The notes: generated by a model from the sequence alone, not told the origin. Shown: positions 18,493 to 27,435, numbered from the stretch's first letter. The stretch: DNA of 64,000 bases from Hominilimicola fabiformis (GCF_020687385.1 NZ_JAJEQM010000014.1:26997-90996); one strand, 5' to 3'. Program-made: numbers and translations.

Positions 18493-19953
18493 TTAAATTG
18501 CTATACTACTTAAATTTTTATGTCCAGTTAATCTATCTACTTCCAAATTATGAAGTTGATAGAAATTTTCAAATCGTTCATTACATTTATCAATATCAAA
18601 ACTCTTTAAATCACTTGCTATATTCATTATTAAGAAAGCTGAATACAAATCTCTTTGCACCTTAATTCCACAAAAATCGTTCCATCTTTGAGACAATGTT
18701 TTCTTCTGATAAGTTCCATCAAAATGATTAAATTGACTTGCTTTAGCACTCCAAGTATCTATTTTAATTAAATGCTTATCATAATAAGATAGCTTTCTGT
18801 CTATAATTTCTAATAACATCGCAGGTGCTCTGTTAGCAATAGACTTCCCAAATCGTTTCTTCTTTTTAAATCTACCTTGTTCATTCTTTTCTGTCTTTGT
18901 AGATTTCTTAGCAAGTCCTGAAAAATTCATTGTTTCAACATAGATATTATCGCCAAGTGATATAATTTGATTAGCCAAGCATTCATGTTGATATTTTCTT
19001 ACATCTGCTTGTTTACGATTTAATTCCTTTAATTCATTTTGATATTTGATATAATGATTTGATTTATTCCAAGTTACTTTCTTACTACCTTGTTTCTTGA
19101 TAGCACCATCTTCATTGTAATTATTAGGATTCGTTGCTCTACGACTTCTATCCATTTTTCGTAGTAATCTTCGTTTTTCATTCTCAATATTTTGTACATT
19201 ATCTGCAAGTTCTAATATCTTTACATCAGTAGAAGATGAATAAGCGATAGTAGAAGTGCCAATGTCAATGCCAACATTGCCTTGTCCTATGCAATGTTTT
19301 ATTTCACCTGTTTTCGTGTCGATTTTAACTGGTGGATTTCCTTTGAAAACGATTTGAACATAATACTTATATTTATTTCGTACATATTTTCTAACAATAC
19401 GACAATATGAAATATCTGATTGCATTGCTTGATACTCATAATAGTTATCATAGTCAATGATTACAGGTATTTTTAATCCATTCCATAAAATCATATTATT
19501 TTTGAAACGTATGCCAGTCTTATTAGATTTTCCTTCTAAGGAATTAAGATTACCATACTTTTTATAATGTATCTTTTCTCCATTTTCATAGAAAAATTTA
19601 TCATATGCTTTCCATAAATTAGTAGCTATTTTCTGTGAAGTAAAAGCATCTATATTATCAGAAAAATGTTTTTGCATTTTCTTTACATCTGCATGAAATG
19701 AATACTCTGACATACCATATTGTTTTCTTATTTCAGAAATTTCTTTCCAAATAAGTTTATCTTTCTTTTTATCTCCTGATAGTTTCGACATAAGATTTCT
19801 ATATTTTGTAGTCTTAATCATTTCCTTATACCGCTTTTGTGTCACATTTACTAAGGAATTATAAATCTGTCTGCCAATTTCAAAACGTTTATCTAAAATA
19901 TCTTCTTGATATTTTTCTGTTTTAAGAGGAAATTGAACTATAAAATTTGCCAT
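18493..19953 (-). CDS. tnpB: TnpB RNA-guided nuclease, zinc-finger-less type
   Basis: A 486-residue TnpB starting MANFIVQFPLKTEKYQEDIL after AGGAAGGTGG. RuvC residues appear intact: GIDIGTSTIAYSS (first Asp), IYVETMNFSGLAKKS (Glu) and VQRDLYSAFLIMNI (last Asp). The CxxC pairs usual between the last two motifs are absent, replaced by DTWSAKASQFNHFDGTYQKK, as in a Firmicutes subgroup. It would cut DNA guided by omega RNA, favouring element retention. Only a remnant of tnpA remains upstream. Confidence 0.9.
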   Translation of the reverse strand: MANFIVQFPLKTEKYQEDILDKRFEIGRQIYNSLVNVTQKRYKEMIKTTKYRNLMSKLSGDKKKDKLIWKEISEIRKQYGMSEYSFHADVKKMQKHFSDNIDAFTSQKIATNLWKAYDKFFYENGEKIHYKKYGNLNSLEGKSNKTGIRFKNNMILWNGLKIPVIIDYDNYYEYQAMQSDISYCRIVRKYVRNKYKYYVQIVFKGNPPVKIDTKTGEIKHCIGQGNVGIDIGTSTIAYSSSTDVKILELADNVQNIENEKRRLLRKMDRSRRATNPNNYNEDGAIKKQGSKKVTWNKSNHYIKYQNELKELNRKQADVRKYQHECLANQIISLGDNIYVETMNFSGLAKKSTKTEKNEQGRFKKKKRFGKSIANRAPAMLLEIIDRKLSYYDKHLIKIDTWSAKASQFNHFDGTYQKKTLSQRWNDFCGIKVQRDLYSAFLIMNIASDLKSFDIDKCNERFENFYQLHNLEVDRLTGHKNLSSIAI

Positions 19954-19988
19954 TGTATTCACCACCTTCCTAATAATATATTCTCCGT

Positions 19989-20090
19989 TTAATATCGTTT
20001 CTTTTGATTTTCTACATATTTCTTAATCGTTTCGCTACATACATTACCAGCAGTTGAAACAAAATAACTCAATATGTGTATAAAATCAAT
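19989..20090 (-). pseudogene. tnpA: C-terminal remnant of IS200/IS605 Y1 transposase tnpA
   Basis: The minus strand encodes HILSYFVSTAGNVCSETIKK followed by YVENQKKRY and a stop at 19989-19991, the conserved tail of Y1 HUH transposases. No upstream start, HUH motif or catalytic Tyr region remains before the left-end hairpin, so most of the gene is deleted. The element cannot transpose without a helper transposase. Confidence 0.8.
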
Positions 20091-20125
20091 ACATACATAC
20101 ACATAAATATATATACGCTATCCAT

Positions 20126-20145
20126 CCCACACCTAAAGGAGTGGG
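20126..20145. repeat. Left-end hairpin of the IS200/IS605 remnant
   Basis: CCCAC/GTGGG with inner CCT/AGG pairs (20126-20145), a subterminal palindrome of the kind recognised by Y1 transposases. It lies just outside the tnpA scar, suggesting an internal deletion that kept the end. Confidence 0.55.
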
Positions 20146-20170
20146 CTTTTCGATAGATTGTTGTAAAAAA

Positions 20171-21373
20171 CTAGTTTAATTTCAGCGTATATTCGCAAAC
20201 CTTTCCTTTAGTCTGTTCAAATACCAATAACTTTGCAGAAGCATTAGCACTCTTACGCAAAGATAAAGAGTAACTGTCTATGCCAATGATAGAGCCAACA
20301 TTTATTACTTCGCTATTTACACCAATTTCTTCTGTCTTATTGTGATGCAAATGACCTGCTAACAAATACTGAATAGGAACATTGTAAATCCTTGAAAACT
20401 CATCAATGGCAGTTTTCATATTCTTTACTTCACCATGTATTCCTAAAATAGTATTACAAGCCACTTGTGCATAAATAAATCCAGTAGGATTTTCTATGTA
20501 AGTAAAGTTTGGATTGTCTTTTAATCGAGTTTTGATAAACTCAGCAACAACTTTGCCCATATTATCCTCTGTGAAAGTACCTTTTGGTTGTCCAAGCATA
20601 CGAAGTTCTGAATGATTACCATTCGTAGACTGATATTTAACTCGTACATACTTAGTCAATTCATTCAACCAATTAGAAATGAAATCAGCATACTTAATTG
20701 TTCCGTCAACAACACCATATCTCAATTTCATCAACTGTGAAACTCTTAGAATACCATCATTGAAATCACCCATATTAAATACATGGAGAGTATCAATATT
20801 TTCTTTATCTATGATTTCAACAGTCTGATTGAATAAATCCCACATTCTTTCTTCAAAGATTTCGGGACTGTAAGCATTTATAATATCACCAAATAATCCC
20901 TTTAACTCATATTCAATGCCAAAATGTTCATCACCATACACAAGGGCGAAACCACGAGTGTTATGTTTTGGCTCAATATAAGTGGGAATATCCATAGGTG
21001 TGAGAGCAGCAATAGCATTACAAATCTTTTCTGTAATCAATTCATCCCTAGCTTCTTCACGCAACCAACGATTATATTCCAACTTTTCTGTTTGGAGTTT
21101 CACCTTTGCCTTGTTCAACTCTCTCTTTTGAAACTCAAGTTCTTTAAGTTGCTCACTTGACTCACTAAACTTACTCTGATTTGCATTTAACATTTTTTGG
21201 AAAGATTGAAACTTCTTTCGATATGTACTTTCGCCAAAATCGTTTCCTGTTAATTTATTGATTACCACTGCAACGTCAGACCAAGTTCCTATTATGTCTT
21301 TTTGAGAACAAATTCTGTAAATAAGTTCTTCCTCAGTTTCATCTTGAAGTCTTTCAAACTTAATAACGTCCAC
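20171..21373 (-). CDS. Calcineurin-like metallophosphoesterase with coiled-coil N-terminus
   Basis: A 400-residue protein. Residues 1-60 look like an HTH-type module (YRICSQKDIIGTWSDVAVVI), 65-105 a coiled coil. The phosphoesterase motifs follow in order: VYGDEHFG, NMGDFNDG, STNGNHSELR, LGIHGE, LLAGHLHHN. This set fits a Mre11/SbcD-like nuclease or phosphodiesterase. The probable start is GTG at 21373, but its ribosome site is tight. Likely acts in DNA metabolism. Confidence 0.8.
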   Translation of the reverse strand: MDVIKFERLQDETEEELIYRICSQKDIIGTWSDVAVVINKLTGNDFGESTYRKKFQSFQKMLNANQSKFSESSEQLKELEFQKRELNKAKVKLQTEKLEYNRWLREEARDELITEKICNAIAALTPMDIPTYIEPKHNTRGFALVYGDEHFGIEYELKGLFGDIINAYSPEIFEERMWDLFNQTVEIIDKENIDTLHVFNMGDFNDGILRVSQLMKLRYGVVDGTIKYADFISNWLNELTKYVRVKYQSTNGNHSELRMLGQPKGTFTEDNMGKVVAEFIKTRLKDNPNFTYIENPTGFIYAQVACNTILGIHGEVKNMKTAIDEFSRIYNVPIQYLLAGHLHHNKTEEIGVNSEVINVGSIIGIDSYSLSLRKSANASAKLLVFEQTKGKVCEYTLKLN

Positions 21374-21384
21374 CGCCCTTACGC

Positions 21385-21573
21385 TTATTCATCGGCAGGA
21401 ATATCATTGTCCTGCTTAATCGTAAGAGAGATACCGCTTATATGATTCCAGTCCGCCAACAACTTGTCCAATGAATATACTTTTATATCATCTTTTGTTG
21501 TTTCAGTGATTGTCATATCTTCCATATTTATTTCCGCATTCTTTAAAGAAACTGCCTTTGTTATCTTTGCCAT
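21385..21573 (-). CDS. Small acidic unknown protein
   Basis: A 62-residue protein (MAKITKAVSLKNAEINMEDM) with an acidic C-terminus, behind AAGGACAT. It lies 11 bases before the phosphoesterase start and is probably co-transcribed. Conserved-looking small phage protein; no function. Confidence 0.55.
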   Translation of the reverse strand: MAKITKAVSLKNAEINMEDMTITETTKDDIKVYSLDKLLADWNHISGISLTIKQDNDIPADE

Positions 21574-21582
21574 ATGTCCTTC

Positions 21583-21780
21583 TTATCCTTTCAAATATAA
21601 TTTTTTTGCCTTATCAGCATACACATCCTCAATATATACACGACCAGCACCGCCTTTTGTTCTGTAATGCCCTACAACAAAATGTGTTTCAGGGTCAATA
21701 TAACCATTCGAACTTCTGACGATAATGCCATTTTTAATGAGGATATTCAATTCTTCTTTGGAAACGGGTTTAATTGCCTT
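21583..21780 (-). CDS. Small phage protein with unclear start
   Basis: The frame KPVSKEELNILIKNGIIVRS, then YIDPETHFVVGHYRTKGGAG and YIEDVYADKAKKL to the TAA at 21583, looks well conserved. An in-frame TGA lies at 21781 and no ATG or GTG exists after it; candidates are ATT at 21774 or TTG at 21750. Either an unusual start is used or the 5' end was lost when the tRNA region upstream arose. Function unknown. Confidence 0.5.
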   Translation of the reverse strand, partial: KAIKPVSKEELNILIKNGIIVRSSNGYIDPETHFVVGHYRTKGGAGRVYIEDVYADKAKKLYLKG

Positions 21781-21860
21781 TCACTTCTTTCTATTAAATT
21801 TGCCACAAAGGGCGTGCATTTCTTTTGTACGTGTGAAATGCTCAATGAAATATCACTTAA

Positions 21861-21934
21861 TGGGGGCAGGTAGACGAATTGCACGTCTATCATAAGATAA
21901 TGAGTCTTATATGCTACTTTTACACCAACCTGCT
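21861..21934 (-). tRNA. tRNA-Met-like gene, anticodon CAT
   Basis: A 74-nt cloverleaf can be drawn: acceptor AGCAGGT/ACCTGCC (first pair A-C mismatched), D stem GTGT/GCAT, anticodon stem TAAGA/TCTTA with loop CTCATTA (CAT at 21900-21902), T stem AGACG/CGTCT with loop TGCAATT, discriminator C and encoded CCA (21861-21863). The D loop is short and the T loop has G for the usual second T, so it may be diverged or a tRNA-Ile2 with modified CAT. Confidence 0.55.
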
Positions 21935-21946
21935 ATATTTTTGCAC

Positions 21947-21978
21947 AAAAAAAAGAGCCAGTTACTATAACTGACTCT
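21947..21978 (-). terminator. Rho-independent terminator
   Basis: Minus strand AGAGTCAGTTA / TAACTGGCTCT (11 positions, one mismatch, TAG loop) followed by TTTTTTT. It ends the transcript of the ART-like gene and separates it from the tRNA. Confidence 0.85.
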
Positions 21979-21999
21979 AACTGTATTTTCTTTATTAAA

Positions 22000-22638
22000 T
22001 TAAGGTGTATGCCAACTATCATCAATTTCTTTCGGAGCAAAGAAACCTTTTATACAATTTGGATTACGAATACAGATTTGAATATGAGACTGTTCTCGAA
22101 ATCCAGAGGTCTCATAGATAGGATTGCCTTCTAAGAAAACTCCTCTGACAGAATCATAAGGTCTTAAACCATTATCTTTCATATCTTTATGCAGATCTTC
22201 TATAACAGCACAATCCAAATATCGTAATAATAAATCATTGTTACCTTTAACATTTTTATTTTTCGGAGTAGGTTTATCAAGAATAGACATTTTAGCAGTG
22301 AAAAGTTCATATTGCAACTTTAACATTTGTATATTATAACTATCAAGTAAATTCAAACAATATCCCAAATCAATCACTGCACCAATTACAGCTGGTTTCT
22401 CAATTTTTAATTTAGGATTAGTCATTCCACAAGTAGCCCATTCCCATGCACGTTCCAAATTTTGCTCCCAAAAGTACATTCCATTACCTAACCAATCATA
22501 TTCATTTGTACTAGGCTTAAATGGTTTATGCTCATATAATATTTTATTAAAAACTTCTTGGTCACAACCATGAAACCCAATAATTATGTTTGGGAGAGTA
22601 GAATACATCAAATGAGATTTTTCATTAGTATTATTCAT
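22000..22638 (-). CDS. Putative ADP-ribosyltransferase-fold protein
   Basis: A 212-residue protein from MNNTNEKSHLMYSTLPNIII after GAGGAATAGC. IIIGFHGCDQ near residue 20, FKPSTNEYDWLGNGMYFWEQ near 45-65 and the following RAWEWA resemble DUF3990/PARP-type ART folds, where HG, YFxx and a late Glu line the NAD+ site. It would transfer ADP-ribose to a target or be an inactive relative. In an NAD-rich phage genome this is notable. Family call is by eye. Confidence 0.45.
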   Translation of the reverse strand: MNNTNEKSHLMYSTLPNIIIGFHGCDQEVFNKILYEHKPFKPSTNEYDWLGNGMYFWEQNLERAWEWATCGMTNPKLKIEKPAVIGAVIDLGYCLNLLDSYNIQMLKLQYELFTAKMSILDKPTPKNKNVKGNNDLLLRYLDCAVIEDLHKDMKDNGLRPYDSVRGVFLEGNPIYETSGFREQSHIQICIRNPNCIKGFFAPKEIDDSWHTP

Positions 22639-22642
22639 ACTG

Positions 22643-22894
22643 CTATTCCTCGTCACGATAAGGTATAGCCAAATCACCATTCTCATCTAAAATGCCTGCA
22701 CGTTGTAATTCTTCGATTATTGGCTTCGTTTGTATTCTTTTACCTTCTTTTTTTCTTCGTTCTATTGCTCTTAATTGAGCAAGTCGTTTATTTTGTTGTT
22801 TAATAAAGGCATCCGTTTCAGCTCTTTCAAATCTTATAATTCTTTCAATAATTACAGGCATAATATCACCAAATCTTTCATTCTCGCTCGACAT
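22643..22894 (-). CDS. Small charged coiled-coil protein
   Basis: An 83-residue protein MSSENERFGDIMPVIIERII, with a basic coil (QQNKRLAQLRAIERRKKEGK). It begins behind AAAGGAGATG and its stop lies 5 bases before the ART-like start, so the two are coupled. It could be a partner or regulator of the ART-like protein; no evidence beyond arrangement. Confidence 0.55.
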   Translation of the reverse strand: MSSENERFGDIMPVIIERIIRFERAETDAFIKQQNKRLAQLRAIERRKKEGKRIQTKPIIEELQRAGILDENGDLAIPYRDEE

Positions 22895-22963
22895 ACATTC
22901 ATCTCCTTTAAAATCAATGAATATATTATATGCCGAAAAATATAATTTATCTCTTCCATCTCT

Positions 22964-22992
22964 ATAATACCACAATTTAAAAGAAAATACAA
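22964..22992 (-). promoter_or_regulatory. SigA-type promoter for the coil/ART-like operon
   Basis: Minus strand TTGTAT (22987-22992), 17-nt spacer, TATTAT (22964-22969), about 70 nt upstream of the first start codon. Confidence 0.6.
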
Positions 22993-23022
22993 GAATAATT
23001 CATTAATAATTAAACTTCAAAT

Positions 23023-23065
23023 TAAAAAGAAACGGGATTGCCACTGGTGAAATATCACCAATGGC
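23023..23065 (-). terminator. Terminator of the large RNA
   Basis: Minus strand GCCATTGGTGA / TCACCAGTGGC, 11 bp with a TATT loop (23040-23065), followed after a short spacer by TTTCTTTTT. Confidence 0.7.
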
Positions 23066-23800
23066 TTTGAATTTTTATTCAATTACGCAAATAGTAGTAT
23101 TATTACTTATAAGCATATTGATTTTACATTCATTAATCCAACAAATGCTTTATAATGAACACAAAACAGACCTTCGCCTTACAAACACAAAATCGTACCA
23201 ATATTCAGTCATTATCTGCTATAGTCTGAGCAATAAGGAGCTACCTCATTACTTCTATAGCAATGCATTAAGCATCAAGAATAAAGAGGACTGATTACCT
23301 CTATCTTTCACCCATGTCATTCAGAAAAGATTTTTTGTTTATAAATTCTTCTATTATATGTGTTTTATTTTAATGTCGATTTGGGCTACTCGGACGATAA
23401 ACAGGGCTTATACACACATTTCTGCGTATCAACGACACAATTGGCTTATTTGGATTTTCTCTACAATCTTGCACAGTTCCACCTAGCAAGCCTCAAGATT
23501 CTTCTCACCGAGTGAGCGTCTATTATACCAACGTCCTGAAATCTACTTTTTGCTGCGATAATGTTTTGCACTTATATTTGTTATTGACAGTTTCCGTCTA
23601 CTTGATATATCTCACAATATACCAAAAGTACCTACACAAAAGTATCCTTCTATGTCAATACTCAACGTTCATATAATCTCGGCATGGTGACTAACCAATC
23701 TGCACCGAGTTATCTTGTGTCCATAACAAAGCATTCGTTGGATTATTTTTACGTTATGTGCCAACAAGACATAATAGCCAAGTCGGCACATAACGACATT
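23023..23800 (-). ncRNA. Large structured non-coding RNA candidate, about 0.77 kb
   Basis: No convincing gene on either strand, but the minus strand is dense in stems: GTTATGTGCC/GGCACATAAC near 23750-23795, CTCGG/CCGAG near 23680-23710, CTCAC/GTGAG near 23505-23517, AATCTTG/CAAGATT near 23465-23500, and a two-part hairpin TGCTATAG/CTATAGCA enclosing AGTAATGAGG/CCTTATTGCT near 23215-23262. It ends in an 11-bp terminator hairpin. Size, lack of ORF and a nearby tRNA recall GOLLD or ROOL RNAs of Firmicutes phages; class not confirmed. Confidence 0.65.
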
Positions 23801-23805
23801 TTCAG

Positions 23806-24129
23806 TTATGAAATTTTCTTATCTTTATGTAATTTCTTTATTTGCCTTTTGAAATAATCTGTAAATTTGACCGACAAACTTAATACTAAATCACTTCCGT
23901 CTAAAACAAGATTAGACTTAGATTGTTCACAGGGTATATATTTTGAAGTCACAATCAGTCCAGGAAATATCTTTAATTCGACATAATCACATTCATCACT
24001 AATTTTGTCCTTCACAACATCTTCTAATGTATTCAATACTTTGTATATTTCATCAGAAGAATATTCAATTCTTTGATTTATTTCATTTACTATATCTTTT
24101 TGATTATAATATTTTTTTTCTTCTTGTAT
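23806..24129 (-). CDS. HU/IHF-like DNA-binding protein with unresolved start
   Basis: The open frame reads NQKDIVNEINQRIEYSSDEI then YKVLNTLEDVVKDKISD and KIFPGLIVTSKYIPC, matching the HU N-terminal helices and first beta strands. The only ordinary start is TTG at 24036, which would remove the helices; the frame is open back to 24129 where a TAG precedes it. A non-AUG start or a frameshift just upstream (ATG ATT TAG) is likely. The C-terminus lacks the HU arm. A second HU gene is at 17989. Confidence 0.5.
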   Translation of the reverse strand: MQEEKKYYNQKDIVNEINQRIEYSSDEIYKVLNTLEDVVKDKISDECDYVELKIFPGLIVTSKYIPCEQSKSNLVLDGSDLVLSLSVKFTDYFKRQIKKLHKDKKIS

Positions 24130-24316
24130 CTAAATCATTCCCTTACAAACTTTCTAAACATAAGAGTAGGGAATGGGGCTAATGAAATTAGTCGTTAATA
24201 TACCCTCTCCTATGTAACATTAAAATCGCCCTCATATCAAGGGTGAAATCAATAGGTGTTCTGCACAATTTACCCTAAAAATTGCGAATTTTTGATAATT
24301 TCACTCGTAATCAAAG

Positions 24317-27184
24317 TCACTCTTTTGAATTATTTACTTTGATTTTTACAACTCTATATCCAATTCCAAACAAACTTATATCATCACCGTCATCTTCTAA
24401 TTGTAAAATTTCATCAGAAGATTGAATAATTGCATCCTTAAAACTATCGTTACCACATAAATACAATATCTCTAACAATAAATTCTTAATTTGAACATTT
24501 TCTTTATCTTCTATTGAGAAAAGTAATCTATGTAATGTCGAAAAGCCAATAGTCTCGCTTTCGATATCTTGGACTAACATTTCTTTCAGTATACGGACTC
24601 GTTCAGCTTTATCCTCTCTCGATTCATTCTCCATTGCATATATAGTTTTACACTCATTAACATGCGATTTTAACAAACTATATATCTTATTGATTTGCTT
24701 TTGATTAACTCGGTTATTGCGAACTTTGGAATTATCCAATATTGAAACAAATGGAAGCCAATTTTTCTTATAAGAATTTTTAATTTTAAATCCGTTAACG
24801 ATAGTTTGCAAATAATCCATAGTTGTATGGTACTTACAATAATGTTTTTTGTCGGGGTTATAATAGCCTTTTTGACGAGAAATATGTGAAAAGAAATGAG
24901 GCATTTTCTTTCGTCCTTTAACTAGTGTTCCGTTCTCGTCTTCTTCATATTCTCTAAAAATCGGCTCATATTTCTGACGAAGTTTATCAAGTTCTTTTGA
25001 ATTATTTATAACAAATTCTTTCTTTGCAGAATCTATTTCCAAACCAGACATAATATCTAATTGACAAATATCATAATACAATTCCTTGATTTCATCATAA
25101 GATGCACCATGATACATTCTATCCCATAACAATGAATTAAGTTCTTGCGACAAATTTATAATTTCACCAATCTTATTAACAGATGTTTTGATGTCCAGAT
25201 CGGCTTGTTGTTCAGGTGTATAGTATCTTTTTACTTTTGTCGCCGAAACGAAAGAGGTTGGTGTCTTAAATAAATGATATTTTTTTTGTGCTGCTTTAAT
25301 GAGATATTTATTATCAGTTAGCAGAACTGTATCACTATCGAAGTCACAGCCTGACAATTTCTGTAAAACATTTTCGTTTATTGAATTAATACAAACAATC
25401 TCATTTGTTAAATTCAAATACTTATCAATCATTTCGCTTGATGTATTATACGGCAACCACACATTGCCGATTGTCACATGTGGACTTCGGCTACCCAATA
25501 AAGTCTGATTATACTCAAATCTTGTACTATGTATATTACCAACACCTAATTGACTAACACCTTCAAACTTGCCAATCGAATGTTGTAGCATTTCAATAGG
25601 ATTTCCAAGTAGGGTAGAGTAGTTGCCATTAACATAAATATGACCATTCTTTAAATTCTTATAATATGAGCGTAACAAGTCTTGTAAAAACTGTTGATAA
25701 TATTTTGTTTCCGTGAAATTATCATTAATACACATCAAATTGTACACAACATCATTTTTACTTAACATTGGTTGTTTCAATGGTTTCATTTCTTCTATAT
25801 CAGGATATTTGATATAATATCTTACAACTTCCGGTCTATCCCTTAACATTTGAGCAAAGTCTAAAGAATCTTGTAAAAATTCCGAAACCTCGTCTTTTGA
25901 CATTTGTAATGTATTCAATAATTGATAATGGGTTTGAACCAATCGACCACCAAAAAAATGTGTCTTTTTATCATGCTTTACTACGCCAAAGTTGGGATAT
26001 AAGTTATCCAACCAATTGTCCAAAGTATCAAATTTCAAATATTTAATACTATTCGGAGTAGTAATTAACTTTACATCTTCAATCCTTTTAGCTCTTGTAC
26101 GTCCATTTAATTGTGAAACATCGGTTATATTATTATCTTTAAACCATTGTTGAATATTACAATTAAAACAACAAGACTTAAACATTAGGTTTCTCAAAAG
26201 AACCATTCCATAATCCGAATAATCCCCAAACAATGATATATCCATAAGAGATTGCCCATCCCAAATGCTATTGACAATTTCACAATTTTTTTCAGATGTA
26301 GTCAACCAGCCATTTTCATCATGTGTTTCAACGACGTTTTCTCTAAATATGTTATCATAATCATCTATGACCAATATATTCTCTGGACTAATAGGAAGAG
26401 TATCAATAATACTACTTGACGGCAAGGCAATATAACTTTCATATGCAGCCAAATCTATTTCTTGACCGTATTTCGGTTTTATCGTTCCTGAACTGAACTT
26501 CAAAATTGGCTTAAATAAGACTTCATCAATAAACAAACATTTTCCAACTCTTGCCGAGCCGGTTGAGCGTTTCATTCGACAATACTTTGTTCCGTTGCAA
26601 ATAAAACCCGTTTTATATAGGTCCTTTCTCAATTGAGAATTTGTTTTAATTGTACGAGGTTCACCTTGTTTAACATATTGAAGATGAATCCAAAATGTAT
26701 TTTTATCTTTTTTATCTCTTATTTTAACTTCTTTTGCTTTGAACGGTTTTGGTACTTCAATAGGTCTATGTACATCTTCGTTTAATATAATTCCTACAAT
26801 TTCACCATCTTGATTCTTCGCAATGCAATCTTGAAATATCAAATCATGATAATTATATCCAAATTTAACGAAAGTGTTTTTGTTCATCTGATTCCACTCT
26901 TTTACGGAGTATTTAAACGTGATATTAATAACTTTCGTAGTGTATTTGTGTTTCTTTATAGTAAAGCCAAAGTCATTTCGTCTATACTTTTTATAATAAA
27001 TATTTAACAATTCAATCAAATCTAAGCTAAAGTCCAAAGAATTGATGAACTTTCTCAAATTATAATGCCCATCTTGAAGTTTTAAATTATATCCATCAGG
27101 GTCATTCTCGATATAATGTGATGCCAAGTATATATCTTTAGCATCAATGCTTGGTATGTAAAACTGTACTTCGTTTATAACCAA
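24317..27184 (-). CDS. Putative DPBB RNA polymerase-like protein (YonO/QDE-1 type)
   Basis: A 955-residue protein from a TTG start behind AAAGGTGATGA. Near residue 635 it has QKLSGCDFDSDTVLLTDN, the three-Asp DxDxD metal site of double-psi beta-barrel polymerases, with Ser for the usual Gly of DFDGD. Preceding it are SRSPHVTIGNVWLPYN and RFEYNQTLLG; earlier MKRSTGSARVGKCLFIDEVL. The layout resembles phage YonO and eukaryotic RdRP-like single-chain polymerases. It could transcribe late genes. Homology needs profile support. Confidence 0.6.
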   Translation of the reverse strand: MVINEVQFYIPSIDAKDIYLASHYIENDPDGYNLKLQDGHYNLRKFINSLDFSLDLIELLNIYYKKYRRNDFGFTIKKHKYTTKVINITFKYSVKEWNQMNKNTFVKFGYNYHDLIFQDCIAKNQDGEIVGIILNEDVHRPIEVPKPFKAKEVKIRDKKDKNTFWIHLQYVKQGEPRTIKTNSQLRKDLYKTGFICNGTKYCRMKRSTGSARVGKCLFIDEVLFKPILKFSSGTIKPKYGQEIDLAAYESYIALPSSSIIDTLPISPENILVIDDYDNIFRENVVETHDENGWLTTSEKNCEIVNSIWDGQSLMDISLFGDYSDYGMVLLRNLMFKSCCFNCNIQQWFKDNNITDVSQLNGRTRAKRIEDVKLITTPNSIKYLKFDTLDNWLDNLYPNFGVVKHDKKTHFFGGRLVQTHYQLLNTLQMSKDEVSEFLQDSLDFAQMLRDRPEVVRYYIKYPDIEEMKPLKQPMLSKNDVVYNLMCINDNFTETKYYQQFLQDLLRSYYKNLKNGHIYVNGNYSTLLGNPIEMLQHSIGKFEGVSQLGVGNIHSTRFEYNQTLLGSRSPHVTIGNVWLPYNTSSEMIDKYLNLTNEIVCINSINENVLQKLSGCDFDSDTVLLTDNKYLIKAAQKKYHLFKTPTSFVSATKVKRYYTPEQQADLDIKTSVNKIGEIINLSQELNSLLWDRMYHGASYDEIKELYYDICQLDIMSGLEIDSAKKEFVINNSKELDKLRQKYEPIFREYEEDENGTLVKGRKKMPHFFSHISRQKGYYNPDKKHYCKYHTTMDYLQTIVNGFKIKNSYKKNWLPFVSILDNSKVRNNRVNQKQINKIYSLLKSHVNECKTIYAMENESREDKAERVRILKEMLVQDIESETIGFSTLHRLLFSIEDKENVQIKNLLLEILYLCGNDSFKDAIIQSSDEILQLEDDGDDISLFGIGYRVVKIKVNNSKE

Positions 27185-27202
27185 TCATCACCTTTCGTAT
27201 AT

Positions 27203-27397
27203 TTATGATTCTTTATTTTTGTGATTTCTAATTACAGAAGTTTGCTTTTCGCAACTCCTATTAAAACTTTCGTCTGCTCTTATTCTGTCAGCTATATCTG
27301 ACATACTATGAAACATTCGTGTATTTGTTTCAAAATCTGAGGAATAAATTTTTCCTGCAAATTCCGAAGGGTCTGGTATGTATCTATCAGTTATCAT
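27203..27397 (-). CDS. Small unknown protein upstream of the polymerase-like gene
   Basis: A 64-residue protein MITDRYIPDPSEFAGKIYSS with Arg/Ser-rich C-terminus. It lies 18 bases upstream of the polymerase-like start and is likely co-transcribed. No motif recognised. Confidence 0.5.
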   Translation of the reverse strand: MITDRYIPDPSEFAGKIYSSDFETNTRMFHSMSDIADRIRADESFNRSCEKQTSVIRNHKNKES

Positions 27398-27435
27398 GTG
27401 TTATTTGTATTTTCCTTTCTTAATTACATAATTTC

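Noticed and set aside
23061..23294. 77-codon plus-strand frame with a hydrophobic N-terminus
   Set aside because: It begins inside the terminator hairpin of the minus-strand RNA and lacks a ribosome site.
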